In this document: positions 8,128 to 16,048 of the stretch, one piece after another
How positions within the stretch are numbered: position 1 is the stretch's first letter
Layout: each line of letters opens with the position of its first letter
Assembly: GCF_042682685.1 (NCBI RefSeq)
Contig: NZ_JBHUHX010000039.1
Coordinates: forward strand, 1-64,000
Length of the DNA: 64,000 nt
Origin: Imhoffiella fuscus
GTDB taxonomy: Bacteria > Pseudomonadota > Gammaproteobacteria > Chromatiales > Chromatiaceae
Direction: 5' to 3'
The notes under the pieces: generated by a model
The model's input: only the letters and a program-made list of their open reading frames with translations
The model's database searches: none
Told to the model about the DNA's origin: nothing
Position numbers and translations under genes: made by a program

Positions 8128-9257
8128 CCGAATGCATCCTCCCTATCGATGGTCAGGTCGTCGACCCTATCAAGAAAAGCGGCTGGGCCGACCGCTTGGT
8201 TTTCATAGGCGGCGATTTCCGCCAGCGACCAGGCGCGCATGTCAGCCCCCGCGTCCAGCGCTCGCTGCCAGGCAACGATGCGGTCTATGGTCTCGGTCAG
8301 CGGCCAGCGGGACGTCCAGCCTAGGCGGTGTCTGGCCTTGGCGCAATCCAACCGGAGTGCGTGAGCCTCGTGGGGCTGGCGCGAATCGTCGACGCACCAA
8401 TGCGCACCCTCGCCCCAGGCGGCGGTCAGACGGTCGGCCAGCCACTGCACGGGACGGCTGTCGGCGTCGTCAGGTCCGAAATTCCAGGCTTCCGCAAAGA
8501 CCGCGCCCTCGGTCAACAGCCGTTCGGCCAGCCGTAGATAGCCGGATAGCGGTTCCAAGACATGCTGCCAGGGACGAACGGCCTGCGGGTTGCGGATGAT
8601 GGCCGGTCGGCCCGCCGCGATGGCGCGCAGAAGGTCGGGAATCAGCCGATCCTCGGCCCAGTCGCCGCCGCCGATGACGTTGCCCGCGCGAGCGCTGGCA
8701 AGAGCGACGCTGTGTCCAGGATCCGACGCATTGAAATAGGAATCGCGCCAGGCGCGCGTGATGAGTTCGGCGCACCCTTTGCTGCTGCTGTAGGGGTCAT
8801 GACCGCCCATAGGTTCGTCTTCGCGGTAGCCCCACAGCCATTCGCGGTTGTCGTAGCACTTGTCGCTGGTGACGTTGACCACGGCGCGGACGCTGGCCGT
8901 GTGGCGTACCGCCTCCAGCAGATGCACGGTGCCCATGACATTGGTGGCGAAGGTGCCGACCGGATCCGCGTAGGAGGCCCGCACCAGCGGCTGCGCCGCG
9001 AGATGGAAAACCACCTCCGGGCGGTGCGCGGCGAGCGCTACGGCGAGCCGGTCGCGGTCGCGGATATCGGCGATGTTCGAGGTCATGTGCTCGCCGATGG
9101 CCGCGAGTTCGAACAGACTCGGACGGGTGGGGGGCGCCAGGGCATATCCGGCCAGATCGGCCCCCAGCGATTGCAGCCACAGCGACAGCCAGCCGCCCTT
9201 GAAACCGGTGTGCCCGGTGATGAAGACGCGCCGACCGGACCAGAACGACGGGGTCAT
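8103..9257 (-). CDS. rfbG: CDP-glucose 4,6-dehydratase
   Basis: This 384-residue extended SDR converts CDP-D-glucose to CDP-4-keto-6-deoxyglucose. Visible signatures are the NAD motif GHTGFKG at residues 15-21, FHLAAQPLVR at 84-93 with the following SYADP, the catalytic TSDK at 130-133 and Y156-SSS-K160. The YDNREW segment after TSDK is characteristic of RfbG rather than of dTDP-glucose dehydratases. It overlaps rfbF by 4 bp, giving the classic rfbFG pair at the head of the dideoxysugar pathway. The length is normal for the family. Confidence 0.95.
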   Translation of the reverse strand: MTPSFWSGRRVFITGHTGFKGGWLSLWLQSLGADLAGYALAPPTRPSLFELAAIGEHMTSNIADIRDRDRLAVALAAHRPEVVFHLAAQPLVRASYADPVGTFATNVMGTVHLLEAVRHTASVRAVVNVTSDKCYDNREWLWGYREDEPMGGHDPYSSSKGCAELITRAWRDSYFNASDPGHSVALASARAGNVIGGGDWAEDRLIPDLLRAIAAGRPAIIRNPQAVRPWQHVLEPLSGYLRLAERLLTEGAVFAEAWNFGPDDADSRPVQWLADRLTAAWGEGAHWCVDDSRQPHEAHALRLDCAKARHRLGWTSRWPLTETIDRIVAWQRALDAGADMRAWSLAEIAAYENQAVGPAAFLDRVDDLTIDREDAFGCPSRHTP

Positions 9258-10027
9258 GGCCAGATCTTCCAGGGCGCGTGACCAGTCGCCCAGAGGTCTT
9301 CGAGCAGGTTCTTTTCTCGCAGCGTATCCATGGGTTGCCAGAAGCCGCGATGGTGCCAGGCGGCAAGCTGGCCGTCGTTGGCGAGGGCTTCGATCGGGTC
9401 CGATTCAAAGGCGCAGGCGTCGCCGTCGATCAGGTCGAGCACCGCCGGTTTGAGCACGAAAAAGCCCCCATTGATCAGACCGCCATCGCCATGCGGTTTT
9501 TCCTTGAAGGACACGACACGGTCGGCGGCGAGTTCGATGGCACCGAAGCGCCCCGGCGGGGAGACTGCGGTCACGGTGGCCAGAACCCGTTGCGAGCGAT
9601 GGTAGGCGATGCTCGCGCCGATATCGATGTCGCCGACGCCGTCCCCGTAGGTGAAGCAGAAGTCCTCGTCGTGTTCGACGTAGCGGCGCACGCGTGCCAG
9701 ACGCCCCCCGGTTTGCGTCGCCTCTCCGGTGTCGACCAGGGTCACGCGCCAGGGTTCGGCGTGGCGTTCGTGGACTTCCATGCGGTTGTTGGCCATGTCG
9801 AAGGTCACGTCCGACATGTGCAGGAAATAATTCGCGAAATATTCCTTGATGACATAGCCGCGGTAGCCGAGACAGATGACGAAGTCGTTGATCCCGTGCG
9901 CGGCATAGATCTTCATGACGTGCCAGAGGATCGGCCGGCCACCGATCTCAACCATGGGTTTCGGCTTGAGCTGGGTTTCCTCGCTGATCCGGGTGCCGAG
10001 TCCGCCGGCCAGGATGACGGCTTTCAT
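9254..10027 (-). CDS. rfbF: Glucose-1-phosphate cytidylyltransferase
   Basis: This 257-residue nucleotidyltransferase starts with the signature VILAGGLGTRISEET and the KPKPMVEIGG motif. It also has the family-specific TGEATQTGGRLARV stretch and the acidic GDGVGDIDI metal-binding region. RfbF couples CTP and glucose-1-phosphate to CDP-glucose, the committed precursor for abequose, tyvelose, ascarylose, yersiniose and similar sugars. It is the first sugar gene of the minus-strand cluster and lies only 18 bp after the GT-C/TPR gene, so the two may be cotranscribed. Length and start agree with characterised homologues. Confidence 0.95.
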   Translation of the reverse strand: MKAVILAGGLGTRISEETQLKPKPMVEIGGRPILWHVMKIYAAHGINDFVICLGYRGYVIKEYFANYFLHMSDVTFDMANNRMEVHERHAEPWRVTLVDTGEATQTGGRLARVRRYVEHDEDFCFTYGDGVGDIDIGASIAYHRSQRVLATVTAVSPPGRFGAIELAADRVVSFKEKPHGDGGLINGGFFVLKPAVLDLIDGDACAFESDPIEALANDGQLAAWHHRGFWQPMDTLREKNLLEDLWATGHAPWKIWP

Positions 10028-10045
10028 GTGCGGTCTTTCTGCTTG

Positions 10046-11965
10046 CTATGGTTTTGCGCGTTCGAGTTCGGTTTCCCAGTGGGCACAAACATCTTTTGGC
10101 GACATGGGTAAAGTGCAGATCTGGCTCAAGACTTGAGTGCGTCTTGACTGCGCATCCAGCTTCCCATCGGGAATGAAGTAATCGCTAGCTTGTGCAAAAG
10201 AAGCTTCAGCTTCTTTCCATCGATCAAGGCCGTATAGCGAGAGGGCTTTTAGTAGCCATCCGTTAGGATAAGTCGGGGCATACATCAATACTGTACGAGC
10301 GTCAGAAAAAGCCTCGGTAAATTTTCCTAGCATTAAATTTGCGGTAGCAAAATCAGTATAGATCGAGCGATAGAAGAAAGCGGCATCAAAACCGTCGATG
10401 CTCTCAATGTCTAGCTCGGAAATTCCCATGGATTGGATAAATTGATGGGGTGGCGCTGGGCTCATCTCCAAAGCGTCGCGGAACGAAGCTAGTGCTTTCT
10501 CCGGTTGATTTTTTTTTAGGTAGTATTCGCCTTTTAATAATTTTGTGATTGCGTACTGTCGTTCTAGTGTTCTGTTGTGGTTAATTGCGTAAAACGCATC
10601 TAGCTTTTCTAAGATGAGTTCTGCTCTTGAGATATCATTAAAACGCAAAGCTGACGCCGCATAGTTATTTTGAATGGCTGGAACACTCGGGTTTCTGGAG
10701 TCGGCCCAGGCCCAGAGGCTTAGTTCGTTATTCCATAGCGGAATAGTAATTCTTATGTTAGCGATAGCGGCGATAATTACCAGTAAACTCAATACGCCTG
10801 CGAAGATGGGCAGGCTTCGATGCATGGAAGGAGATAACTCAATGAACTTAAAATGTAGCGTTGCAGCACTTAAGGCCAGAAATGCAAGCGGCATTGTCAG
10901 GAAGCGTTCATGGCCGATACTGCCGCCGATGGGTAGCGGAAGAATATTGATGACGGGAAGTAATGATATACCCCAGCAAGCAAGAAGAATGGCTGGCCAG
11001 CGTCGACTCCTAATCAGGAACCCGAATGTGAGAATGCCGATAATAGCAAGCGAAATGCCGATCAAGTGCGCGCTGTGGCTCATGTTGATGGCATTGAATG
11101 GGTGTTGTGGGTTGATGTCAGTGAAGGGCCAGAGACTCATTTTTGCGTAAAAAAGCAGTGTTTGGCCTACAAATCCGATGTGGTGCCAGATGTCTTCAAA
11201 TCCTGCGTTGACGCCTTGATCGCGGCTAGTGATTTGACCAAGGAGTGCATAGCGCAGCATCAGTATCAGTGCGGCTGTCGCGGCTAAGAGAGAATAAAGC
11301 CGCCATTCGCGTGAGCGGAAAAAAGAAATAATCAATGTGCGCCAAGGCGTAAGGGATCCTTGTTGCCCTAAGTAGAGTAATAGCAGTAATGCGGGTAATG
11401 TTGCTGCCATCTCTTTGCTGAGGGCCGCGAATAAGAAGCAGATGGTTACCCATAAATCTCGGCGCCAGCCATCAATCGCAAGGTACCCCCAGACGGCTAG
11501 CAATACAAAGAAAGTAACCAATAAATCAAAGCGACCGGAGATCCAAGTCACTGGCTCGATCAGCGCCGGATGTAGAGAGTAAACGAGGGTCGCAAGTAAA
11601 ACTCGCCACGCCCTTGCTTTGAATTCTCTGTTCGCTGTTAAACGGATGGCAATCAACCCAACAAGCAGTGAATTGGCAAGATGTAGGCTGATATTAACAG
11701 CATGGGATATGGCCGAGTTGACTCCGGAAAGCCAAAACTCCAAGGCAAAAGAAGCCAGAGTAACGGGGCGAATATAGGCTGTTCCTGGCAGAATCGGCTC
11801 AAATAGAGCTTGCCAAAACAATTTTGGCACGCGAAGTGCTGGATTGTTGGCAAATAATTGCCAGTCATCCCAGACATATTGCGCGTCGATGGCGGGCCAA
11901 TATGTCAGAGCGGTCAGGGTGATGGCCGCGATGATTAGTGCGGGAAGCCGGCGGTCAGGGTGCAT
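10046..11965 (-). CDS. Polytopic GT-C-type glycosyltransferase-like protein with C-terminal TPRs
   Basis: The first two thirds hold about ten hydrophobic segments. The first is followed by the YVWDDWQLF motif, the acidic first loop of GT-C transferases of the TMTC/PMT type, which use a lipid-linked sugar. The last 220 residues are soluble and look like tetratricopeptide repeats (for example FATANLMLGKFTEAFSDAR and ALSLYGLDRWKEAEASFAQ). The gene lies downstream of a type IV pilin gene and upstream of the sugar genes, so transfer of the glycan to pilin or another surface protein is a reasonable guess. An in-frame TTG at 11983 is a possible alternative start. It has somewhat lower GC than its neighbours. 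Function is inferred. Confidence 0.65.
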   Translation of the reverse strand: MHPDRRLPALIIAAITLTALTYWPAIDAQYVWDDWQLFANNPALRVPKLFWQALFEPILPGTAYIRPVTLASFALEFWLSGVNSAISHAVNISLHLANSLLVGLIAIRLTANREFKARAWRVLLATLVYSLHPALIEPVTWISGRFDLLVTFFVLLAVWGYLAIDGWRRDLWVTICFLFAALSKEMAATLPALLLLLYLGQQGSLTPWRTLIISFFRSREWRLYSLLAATAALILMLRYALLGQITSRDQGVNAGFEDIWHHIGFVGQTLLFYAKMSLWPFTDINPQHPFNAINMSHSAHLIGISLAIIGILTFGFLIRSRRWPAILLACWGISLLPVINILPLPIGGSIGHERFLTMPLAFLALSAATLHFKFIELSPSMHRSLPIFAGVLSLLVIIAAIANIRITIPLWNNELSLWAWADSRNPSVPAIQNNYAASALRFNDISRAELILEKLDAFYAINHNRTLERQYAITKLLKGEYYLKKNQPEKALASFRDALEMSPAPPHQFIQSMGISELDIESIDGFDAAFFYRSIYTDFATANLMLGKFTEAFSDARTVLMYAPTYPNGWLLKALSLYGLDRWKEAEASFAQASDYFIPDGKLDAQSRRTQVLSQICTLPMSPKDVCAHWETELERAKP

Positions 11966-12000
11966 AAGTTGGATTGCCCGCAATCTTAGAACTAAACCGC

Positions 12001-12025
12001 AAACGCCTCAATTAGTGAGGCGTTT
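12001..12025 (-). terminator. Inverted repeat between pilin and GT-C genes
   Basis: A perfect 10-bp stem, AAACGCCTCA and its complement, closes a 5-base loop about 100 bp after the pilin stop codon. No strong T-run follows on the minus strand, so it is a weak or partial terminator. It may let the pilin be made in excess over the downstream glycosyltransferase. Confidence 0.45.
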
Positions 12026-12127
12026 GTGGGTGCAAACAAAAATTTTTCTGATTGAATATCCAGAACTTTCTATCGCTCAAGCGCGCATAGTTCGCATCTG
12101 GTTTCAATCTGGTCAATCAGGCCGATA

Positions 12128-12559
12128 TTAGCGGCAGTTCGAGGGGACATACTTTGCTTTTGCGTTGTCAGAAACCTTACACGTCCATGTCATCTGGGTT
12201 GCGGTTAGATTGGGCGTGTTTGCTACAAATACCGGTGTTGGACTCAGAGTTAGGGTAACGGCACCAGCCTTCGCGGATGTGGCAATGGTGATTACACCGT
12301 TAGAGCCATCGACTGATACAGCCGAAATATTCTCGGTCGTGCCTGGAGCGTTCCATCCCACACTAGCCGTCGATGCGCCTGCATAGGCATTTTCGGCAAT
12401 CGTCGCTTTTGCTGCGGAGCCGATCGACAGACCCTCAGTCACGCGGGCGCGGATGAGGTAATCCTGATACGCAGGAACTGCAATCGCCGCCAAAATACCA
12501 ATGATCGCCACGACGATCATGAGTTCGATTAGTGTGAAGCCTGCTTGATGCTTTTTCAT
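12128..12559 (-). CDS. pilA: Type IV major pilin (PilA-type)
   Basis: The 143-residue prepilin has a short charged leader MKKHQAG, then the PilD cleavage site before F8, with the conserved Glu at position +5 (FTLIE). The hydrophobic spine MIVVAIIGILAAIAVPAYQDY follows this. The globular head ends with two cysteines (about residues 131 and 142) that would form the D-region disulfide. It is a type IVa pilin subunit, assembled at the inner membrane into a fibre for twitching, adhesion or DNA uptake. A sigma-54 promoter lies about 100 bp upstream. Other pilus genes are not in the window. The adjacent GT-C gene suggests possible glycosylation. Confidence 0.95.
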   Translation of the reverse strand: MKKHQAGFTLIELMIVVAIIGILAAIAVPAYQDYLIRARVTEGLSIGSAAKATIAENAYAGASTASVGWNAPGTTENISAVSVDGSNGVITIATSAKAGAVTLTLSPTPVFVANTPNLTATQMTWTCKVSDNAKAKYVPSNCR

Positions 12560-12656
12560 AATTCAATCCCAGTTTAAGTGATGATATCGGCTTGGCATGG
12601 AGTCCAATGCGGCCCCCTGTCTTTAGCCGCCTTTTGCTGGTCTCCTGCCAAATTTT

Positions 12657-12674
12657 AAGCAGTGGTTGTGCCAA
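12657..12674 (-). promoter_or_regulatory. Sigma-54 (RpoN) promoter of the pilin gene
   Basis: The minus strand reads TTGGCACAACCACTGCTT. The invariant GG (plus 12671-12672) and GC (plus 12659-12660) are exactly 10 bases apart, as in the -24/-12 consensus TGGCAC-N5-TTGC. It would start transcription about 12 bases downstream, leaving a leader of roughly 90 bases before pilA. Pilin genes controlled by PilR and RpoN are well established in Pseudomonas. Confidence 0.8.
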
Positions 12675-12730
12675 CCTAAGCCTGGTAGCTTGCGCAATGC
12701 CATAAGGTTATGGATTACAAGATCTAAAAA

Positions 12731-12761
12731 CAAACGCCCTAAGGCGCTCTGCGCCTTAGGG
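12731..12761 (-). terminator. Rho-independent terminator after the zeta/ParD pair
   Basis: The stem CCCTAAGGCGC / GCGCCTTAGGG (11 bp, 3-base loop, 12737-12761) is followed on the minus strand by CGTTTGTTTTT. This insulates the pilin promoter from leftward transcription out of the toxin-antitoxin genes. Confidence 0.8.
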
Positions 12762-12948
12762 ATCACGTTTCCATTGGTTCTAATTGACGAAGTTCGTCAG
12801 ATTCCGACGATAAATGTCAACTGGGGCCTGTTAACGCAAACGTAGAGCATCAGCAATCCGTGTCACAGAGTCATGAAGGCGGCAAACATGACGATGTGGC
12901 CTATGACGAGGTTACGGGGGCAGGGTTAGTCTCGCATCTCGACAATCT

Positions 12949-13545
12949 CTACGACGCAGTAAATTGATCTCCCAACAACCAATCGGCCCAGTCGGGCAGG
13001 GCACTGTCTGTCAGGATCTCGGCTTGGCCGGCGCGGATCACCGCGATTTGACGGAAGGGATCGTCGGCGCTGGAGTTATCCAGAATGCGGACGTGATCGC
13101 AGAGCGGGAGCGCGGTCTTCACGTGGTCGAGTAGGCGTGGGATCCGGGCCGATACCTTATCGGCCGGCACCGAATGGCCGCCTTCGCTGATGCGCTGGGC
13201 GACGCGGGCCTGGTTGAGCGCGATGGTTTCGAGATGGATGAAGACCAGCACGATCCGGTAGCCGAGTGTCTTGGCTTGGGCAATGAAATCGATCTTCGAC
13301 GGGTGCGAGAAGACGGTTTCGAAGCAGAAGCTCCGTCCTTCTTTCAGGAGCCGTTGGCGCAGTTCGGTTGCGACCCAGGCGGCGTCGTAACTGCGGGCCT
13401 CGGGGGCGTCGGGATAGAGGTCTCGGGCGATCAGGTCGGCGTTGATGAAGGGCAGCCCGAGCGGGGCCAGGTGTAGGCGATAGAAGGTGCTTTTGCCGGC
13501 GCCGTTGCCTCCGGTGAGGAGCCACAGCTGCCTGCCGTCGTTCAC
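12949..13545 (-). CDS. Zeta-toxin-family P-loop kinase (toxin of a TA pair)
   Basis: This 198-residue protein has the Walker A motif GGNGAGKST at about residues 12-20. FINADLIARD follows, which in zeta toxins helps bind the UDP-sugar or substrate, and then FCFETVFSHPSK and the arginine-rich RVAQRISEGGHSVP segment. This is the chromosomal zeta-toxin/predicted ABC-like ATPase family. Characterised zeta toxins phosphorylate UDP-N-acetylglucosamine and block wall synthesis; the substrate here is not known. It overlaps the upstream antitoxin gene by 4 bp, the tight coupling expected of a toxin-antitoxin operon. Confidence 0.8.
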   Translation of the reverse strand: MNDGRQLWLLTGGNGAGKSTFYRLHLAPLGLPFINADLIARDLYPDAPEARSYDAAWVATELRQRLLKEGRSFCFETVFSHPSKIDFIAQAKTLGYRIVLVFIHLETIALNQARVAQRISEGGHSVPADKVSARIPRLLDHVKTALPLCDHVRILDNSSADDPFRQIAVIRAGQAEILTDSALPDWADWLLGDQFTAS

Positions 13546-13958
13546 GATTCGAGCTCGGTCGCCACGACGAATCGCCCTCCCTCGAACTGGCCGACGTCGA
13601 TTTGTCCGCCCGCGCCGATGCGTTCCAGATAACCCGGATGCGCTCGGGAGGTTTGGTAGCGGATCTGGCTGGATGTCACGGCTGCGCCGAGGGTGCCTTG
13701 TGTGCGTGTTTGCTCCAGTGAGTCGAACACCTCATCTGGGTCCAATGGTGCCGTGGTGACGGGCTCCACGCGGACGCGCGCCAATCCGGCCGTGATCGAC
13801 AGCAGCGCGTCCGGGTGCAGCAGGTGCGAGACCTGGCGCCCGATGCCGGCCCAATATTCGATCTGCTCTGCCGTGCTGCGATGAAAGCGCTCGCCCGTCA
13901 CGGCGGCGGCCTGCATGAGTTCGCGTTGTAGGCGAATCGGTGAAGCTGATTTGGGCAT
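13542..13958 (-). CDS. ParD-like antitoxin paired with zeta toxin
   Basis: The 138-residue protein begins with a ParD-like helix region: SASPIRLQRELMQAAAVTG, then STAEQIEYWAGIGRQVSHLL, typical of the TA-system ParD-like family linked to zeta-type kinases. The C-terminal half (YLERIGAGGQIDVGQFEGGRFV) is a small basic-acidic extension also seen in such antitoxins. It precedes the zeta-like gene and overlaps it by 4 bp (ATGA). It should bind DNA to repress the operon and neutralise its partner. The assignment rests on this sequence pattern and gene order. Confidence 0.75.
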   Translation of the reverse strand: MPKSASPIRLQRELMQAAAVTGERFHRSTAEQIEYWAGIGRQVSHLLHPDALLSITAGLARVRVEPVTTAPLDPDEVFDSLEQTRTQGTLGAAVTSSQIRYQTSRAHPGYLERIGAGGQIDVGQFEGGRFVVATELES

Positions 13959-14119
13959 GGTCGAGGCACCAAATGAAGAGGATTGAGGAAAACGTAGCAG
14001 AATGCTACGCCTGCTTCAATGCGGTGACTGTGAAGAAATCGACAGGTTCTCGACCGTCGCGGAAATCGCGTCCCGATATCTTGAGCACCTCAGGCGTTTC
14101 AGGCATATGGTGGGTTGAT

Positions 14120-14145
14120 GTCGGTGCGCATGCATGTGCACCGAC
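14120..14145. repeat. 26-bp near-perfect palindrome (REP-like)
   Basis: GTCGGTGC and GCACCGAC flank a self-complementary GCATGCATGT core. The only two departures from symmetry would form G-U pairs in RNA. It sits between divergent genes, so it is not a normal terminator position. It resembles palindromic REP units, or it could be an operator. Three in-frame ATGs of the next gene lie before or inside it, which argues against those starts. Confidence 0.6.
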
Positions 14146-14165
14146 GAAAATCAGGCATCTATTCG

Positions 14166-15521
14166 ATGCCTTTGAGCTTCGATGCAACCCAGTATGAGGT
14201 CGACCGACTGGTGTTTCGTTTCTTGAAAGCAGGCGCGTGGCGCTTGCCTGTTTCTCGTCCGGCGAACTTGATGCTGGCTGGGCTCATGCTTTGGGTGTTG
14301 CCGATTCTGGCGCTCGCCGACGCACCCGCCTTTCCTCGACCGGAGCTCATGCTGCCGACCCAGTCTCTCGGTTCGGCTGAGTTGGCGGTCGTCGTGAACG
14401 ATCGGGATCCCTTGAGTCGGAGAATCGCCGATTACTACGTGGGGCGTCGCGCTATTCCTGCGGCGAATCTGGTTCATGTGGCGTTCGATCCGGGCCGGAG
14501 TGTCATGCCGGTGGATGAGTTCGCGGCCCTGCGGGCCGAGGTGGAGCGGGCGACTCCGGCGACGGTTCAGGCCTATGCGTTGACCTGGGCGGCGCCCTAT
14601 CGGGTCGGTTGCATGTCCATCACGACGGCCTTCGCGGCGGGTTATGACGCGGCGTTTTGCGCCAAGAGCTGTCGCCTGACCAAGCCGAGTCCCTACTATG
14701 GCTCGGACAGTGCGCGTCCGTTCGACGATCTGGGATGGCGACCGACGATGGCGCTCGCGGGCACTAATTTCACCGAGGTCAAGGCGCTGATCGACCGTGG
14801 TGTCGCCGCCGATGGCACCCGTCCGGCTGGCACGGGTTACCTGGTGAAGACCAGCGATGCGGCGCGTAGCGTGCGGGCGGCGAGCTTCGATCGAGCGCGA
14901 TCGCTTTTCGGCTCGGCGGTGAGGCTGCGGCGGATCGACGCGGACAGCATTTCGGGTCGCCAGGATGTCCTGTTCTATCTCACCGGTGCGAAACAGGTCC
15001 GCGAGATCCGCGCCAATCGCTTTCTGCCGGGGGCGATCGCCGATCATCTGACCTCGACCGGAGGGAAGTTGACCGACAGCCATCAGATGAGCGCGCTGGA
15101 GTGGCTGCGCGCCGGGGCGACCGGGAGTTATGGAACGGTCGTCGAACCATGCAATTTCACCAGCAAGTTCCCGGATCCGGTCGAGCTGATCGGCCATTAT
15201 CTAAACGGTGCCACTCTGATCGAGGCCTATTGGAAGAGTGTGCGCATGCCGGGGCAGGGGATCTTCATCGGCGAGCCGTTGGCTCGCCCCTTCGGCGGCT
15301 ATGGTGTGGCATTCGATGGAGCGCGCTGGGTCATGACCCTCTATGCGCTCACGCCCGGGCGCTACCGGCTGGAGGGCGCCGAGCAGCCCATGGGGCCTTA
15401 TCGCTTCATCGCGGGGTTCGAGAAGTCGGGCGCGGAGCCGGTGCGGATTCGGACGGATCCGGGTGATCCGACCTATTTCCGGGTCGTGCCCGATACGGTT
15501 TCTGGTTCGGCATCGGATTGA
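14166..15521 (+). CDS. TIGR03790 family exported protein of unknown function
   Basis: After a hydrophobic segment ending ILALADA (a probable signal peptide) the protein continues with ELAVVVNDRDPLSRRIADYYVGRRAIP, then YALTWAAPYRVGCMSITTAFAAGYD and WLRAGATGSYGTVVEPCNF. These stretches match the TIGR03790 family, found in many proteobacteria and of unknown function. It probably lies outside the cytoplasm. The start is uncertain. The ATG chosen follows the palindrome but has no clear ribosome-binding site, and GTG/TTG codons between 14205 and 14260 closer to the signal peptide are good alternatives. Its 3' end overlaps the convergent CWC gene by 49 bp. Confidence 0.7.
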   Translation: MPLSFDATQYEVDRLVFRFLKAGAWRLPVSRPANLMLAGLMLWVLPILALADAPAFPRPELMLPTQSLGSAELAVVVNDRDPLSRRIADYYVGRRAIPAANLVHVAFDPGRSVMPVDEFAALRAEVERATPATVQAYALTWAAPYRVGCMSITTAFAAGYDAAFCAKSCRLTKPSPYYGSDSARPFDDLGWRPTMALAGTNFTEVKALIDRGVAADGTRPAGTGYLVKTSDAARSVRAASFDRARSLFGSAVRLRRIDADSISGRQDVLFYLTGAKQVREIRANRFLPGAIADHLTSTGGKLTDSHQMSALEWLRAGATGSYGTVVEPCNFTSKFPDPVELIGHYLNGATLIEAYWKSVRMPGQGIFIGEPLARPFGGYGVAFDGARWVMTLYALTPGRYRLEGAEQPMGPYRFIAGFEKSGAEPVRIRTDPGDPTYFRVVPDTVSGSASD

Positions 15522-15724
15522 GCGGTCGGGGTGTCGGCGCTCAGATCTTGCAGGCAGGCCGCGCAGAGGCAGTCGTCGTATCGATCTTGGATGCTAGCGG
15601 TTGTGGCGGGCGTGAGCGGGAGCTTCATGCAGTCGCAGCGGGCGATCTGCGCTGCGTGACAGAGGAAGGTCCGACCGCAGCGCGGGCAGACCTTGCGGAT
15701 CCCTTGATCCGACGGGATGCTCAA
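15473..15724 (-). CDS. Cysteine-rich CWC family protein
   Basis: This is a short 83-residue protein with metal-binding cysteine pairs: CPRCGRTFLCHA near the N-terminus, then CDCMKLPLT, and CLCAACLQDL near residue 58. This is the cysteine-rich CWC pattern of small proteobacterial proteins with no known function. Zinc binding is likely. The start overlaps the stop of the cytochrome gene by 4 bp, so it is the last gene of the tetraheme-cytochrome operon. The 3' end runs 49 bp into the convergent TIGR03790 gene. Confidence 0.75.
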   Translation of the reverse strand: MSIPSDQGIRKVCPRCGRTFLCHAAQIARCDCMKLPLTPATTASIQDRYDDCLCAACLQDLSADTPTAQSDAEPETVSGTTRK

Positions 15725-16044
15725 TGCGCCAGCATGAAGGCGGTGAGGTCGGCGATCTCCTGCTCGGTCAGCTCGACTTTGGGCATCGTCGCGCCGGGCA
15801 GGGTGCCTGTCGGATCCTTCAGATAGGCCCGGATCCAGGCGGCGTCGCGTTTGCTGCCGAGGTTGTCGAGCGAGCCGCCCATCTCGGCCATGGGGCCGGA
15901 CTCACCGGCCAGGGTATGGCAGAGGTTGCAGGTCTTGGCGGCGTAGAGCCCGGCGCCCCTCTGGACGTTCCCGTCCTGGGCGAATGCGCCCGCGCTGATG
16001 AGGGCCGAGCCAATCAGCACGGCGGTGAGGCGTGGATGGATCAT
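15721..16044 (-). CDS. Periplasmic monoheme cytochrome c
   Basis: The 107-residue precursor has a signal peptide (LTAVLIGSALISAGAFA before QDGN), giving a mature protein of about 85 residues. One CNLCH haem-c motif follows, and ATMPKVELT provides the likely axial methionine. This is a small class I cytochrome c, a soluble periplasmic electron carrier. The gene follows a tetraheme NapC-type cytochrome gene by only 4 bp, so it probably exchanges electrons with that quinol-linked protein. Confidence 0.88.
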   Translation of the reverse strand: MIHPRLTAVLIGSALISAGAFAQDGNVQRGAGLYAAKTCNLCHTLAGESGPMAEMGGSLDNLGSKRDAAWIRAYLKDPTGTLPGATMPKVELTEQEIADLTAFMLAH

Positions 16045-16048
16045 GCAA

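Larger units (their letters stand above)
12560..12948. other. Intergenic region upstream of the pilin gene
   Basis: This 389-bp stretch has no convincing gene. It holds the pilin leader and sigma-54 promoter (12560-12674) and a rho-independent terminator (12737-12761) that ends transcription coming from the toxin-antitoxin genes. I see nothing identifiable between 12762 and 12948. Confidence 0.7.

Noticed and set aside
12026..12050. T-rich stretch after the 12001-12025 hairpin read as a plus-strand terminator
   Set aside because: No plus-strand gene ends there, and the Ts are separated from the stem by more than ten bases.
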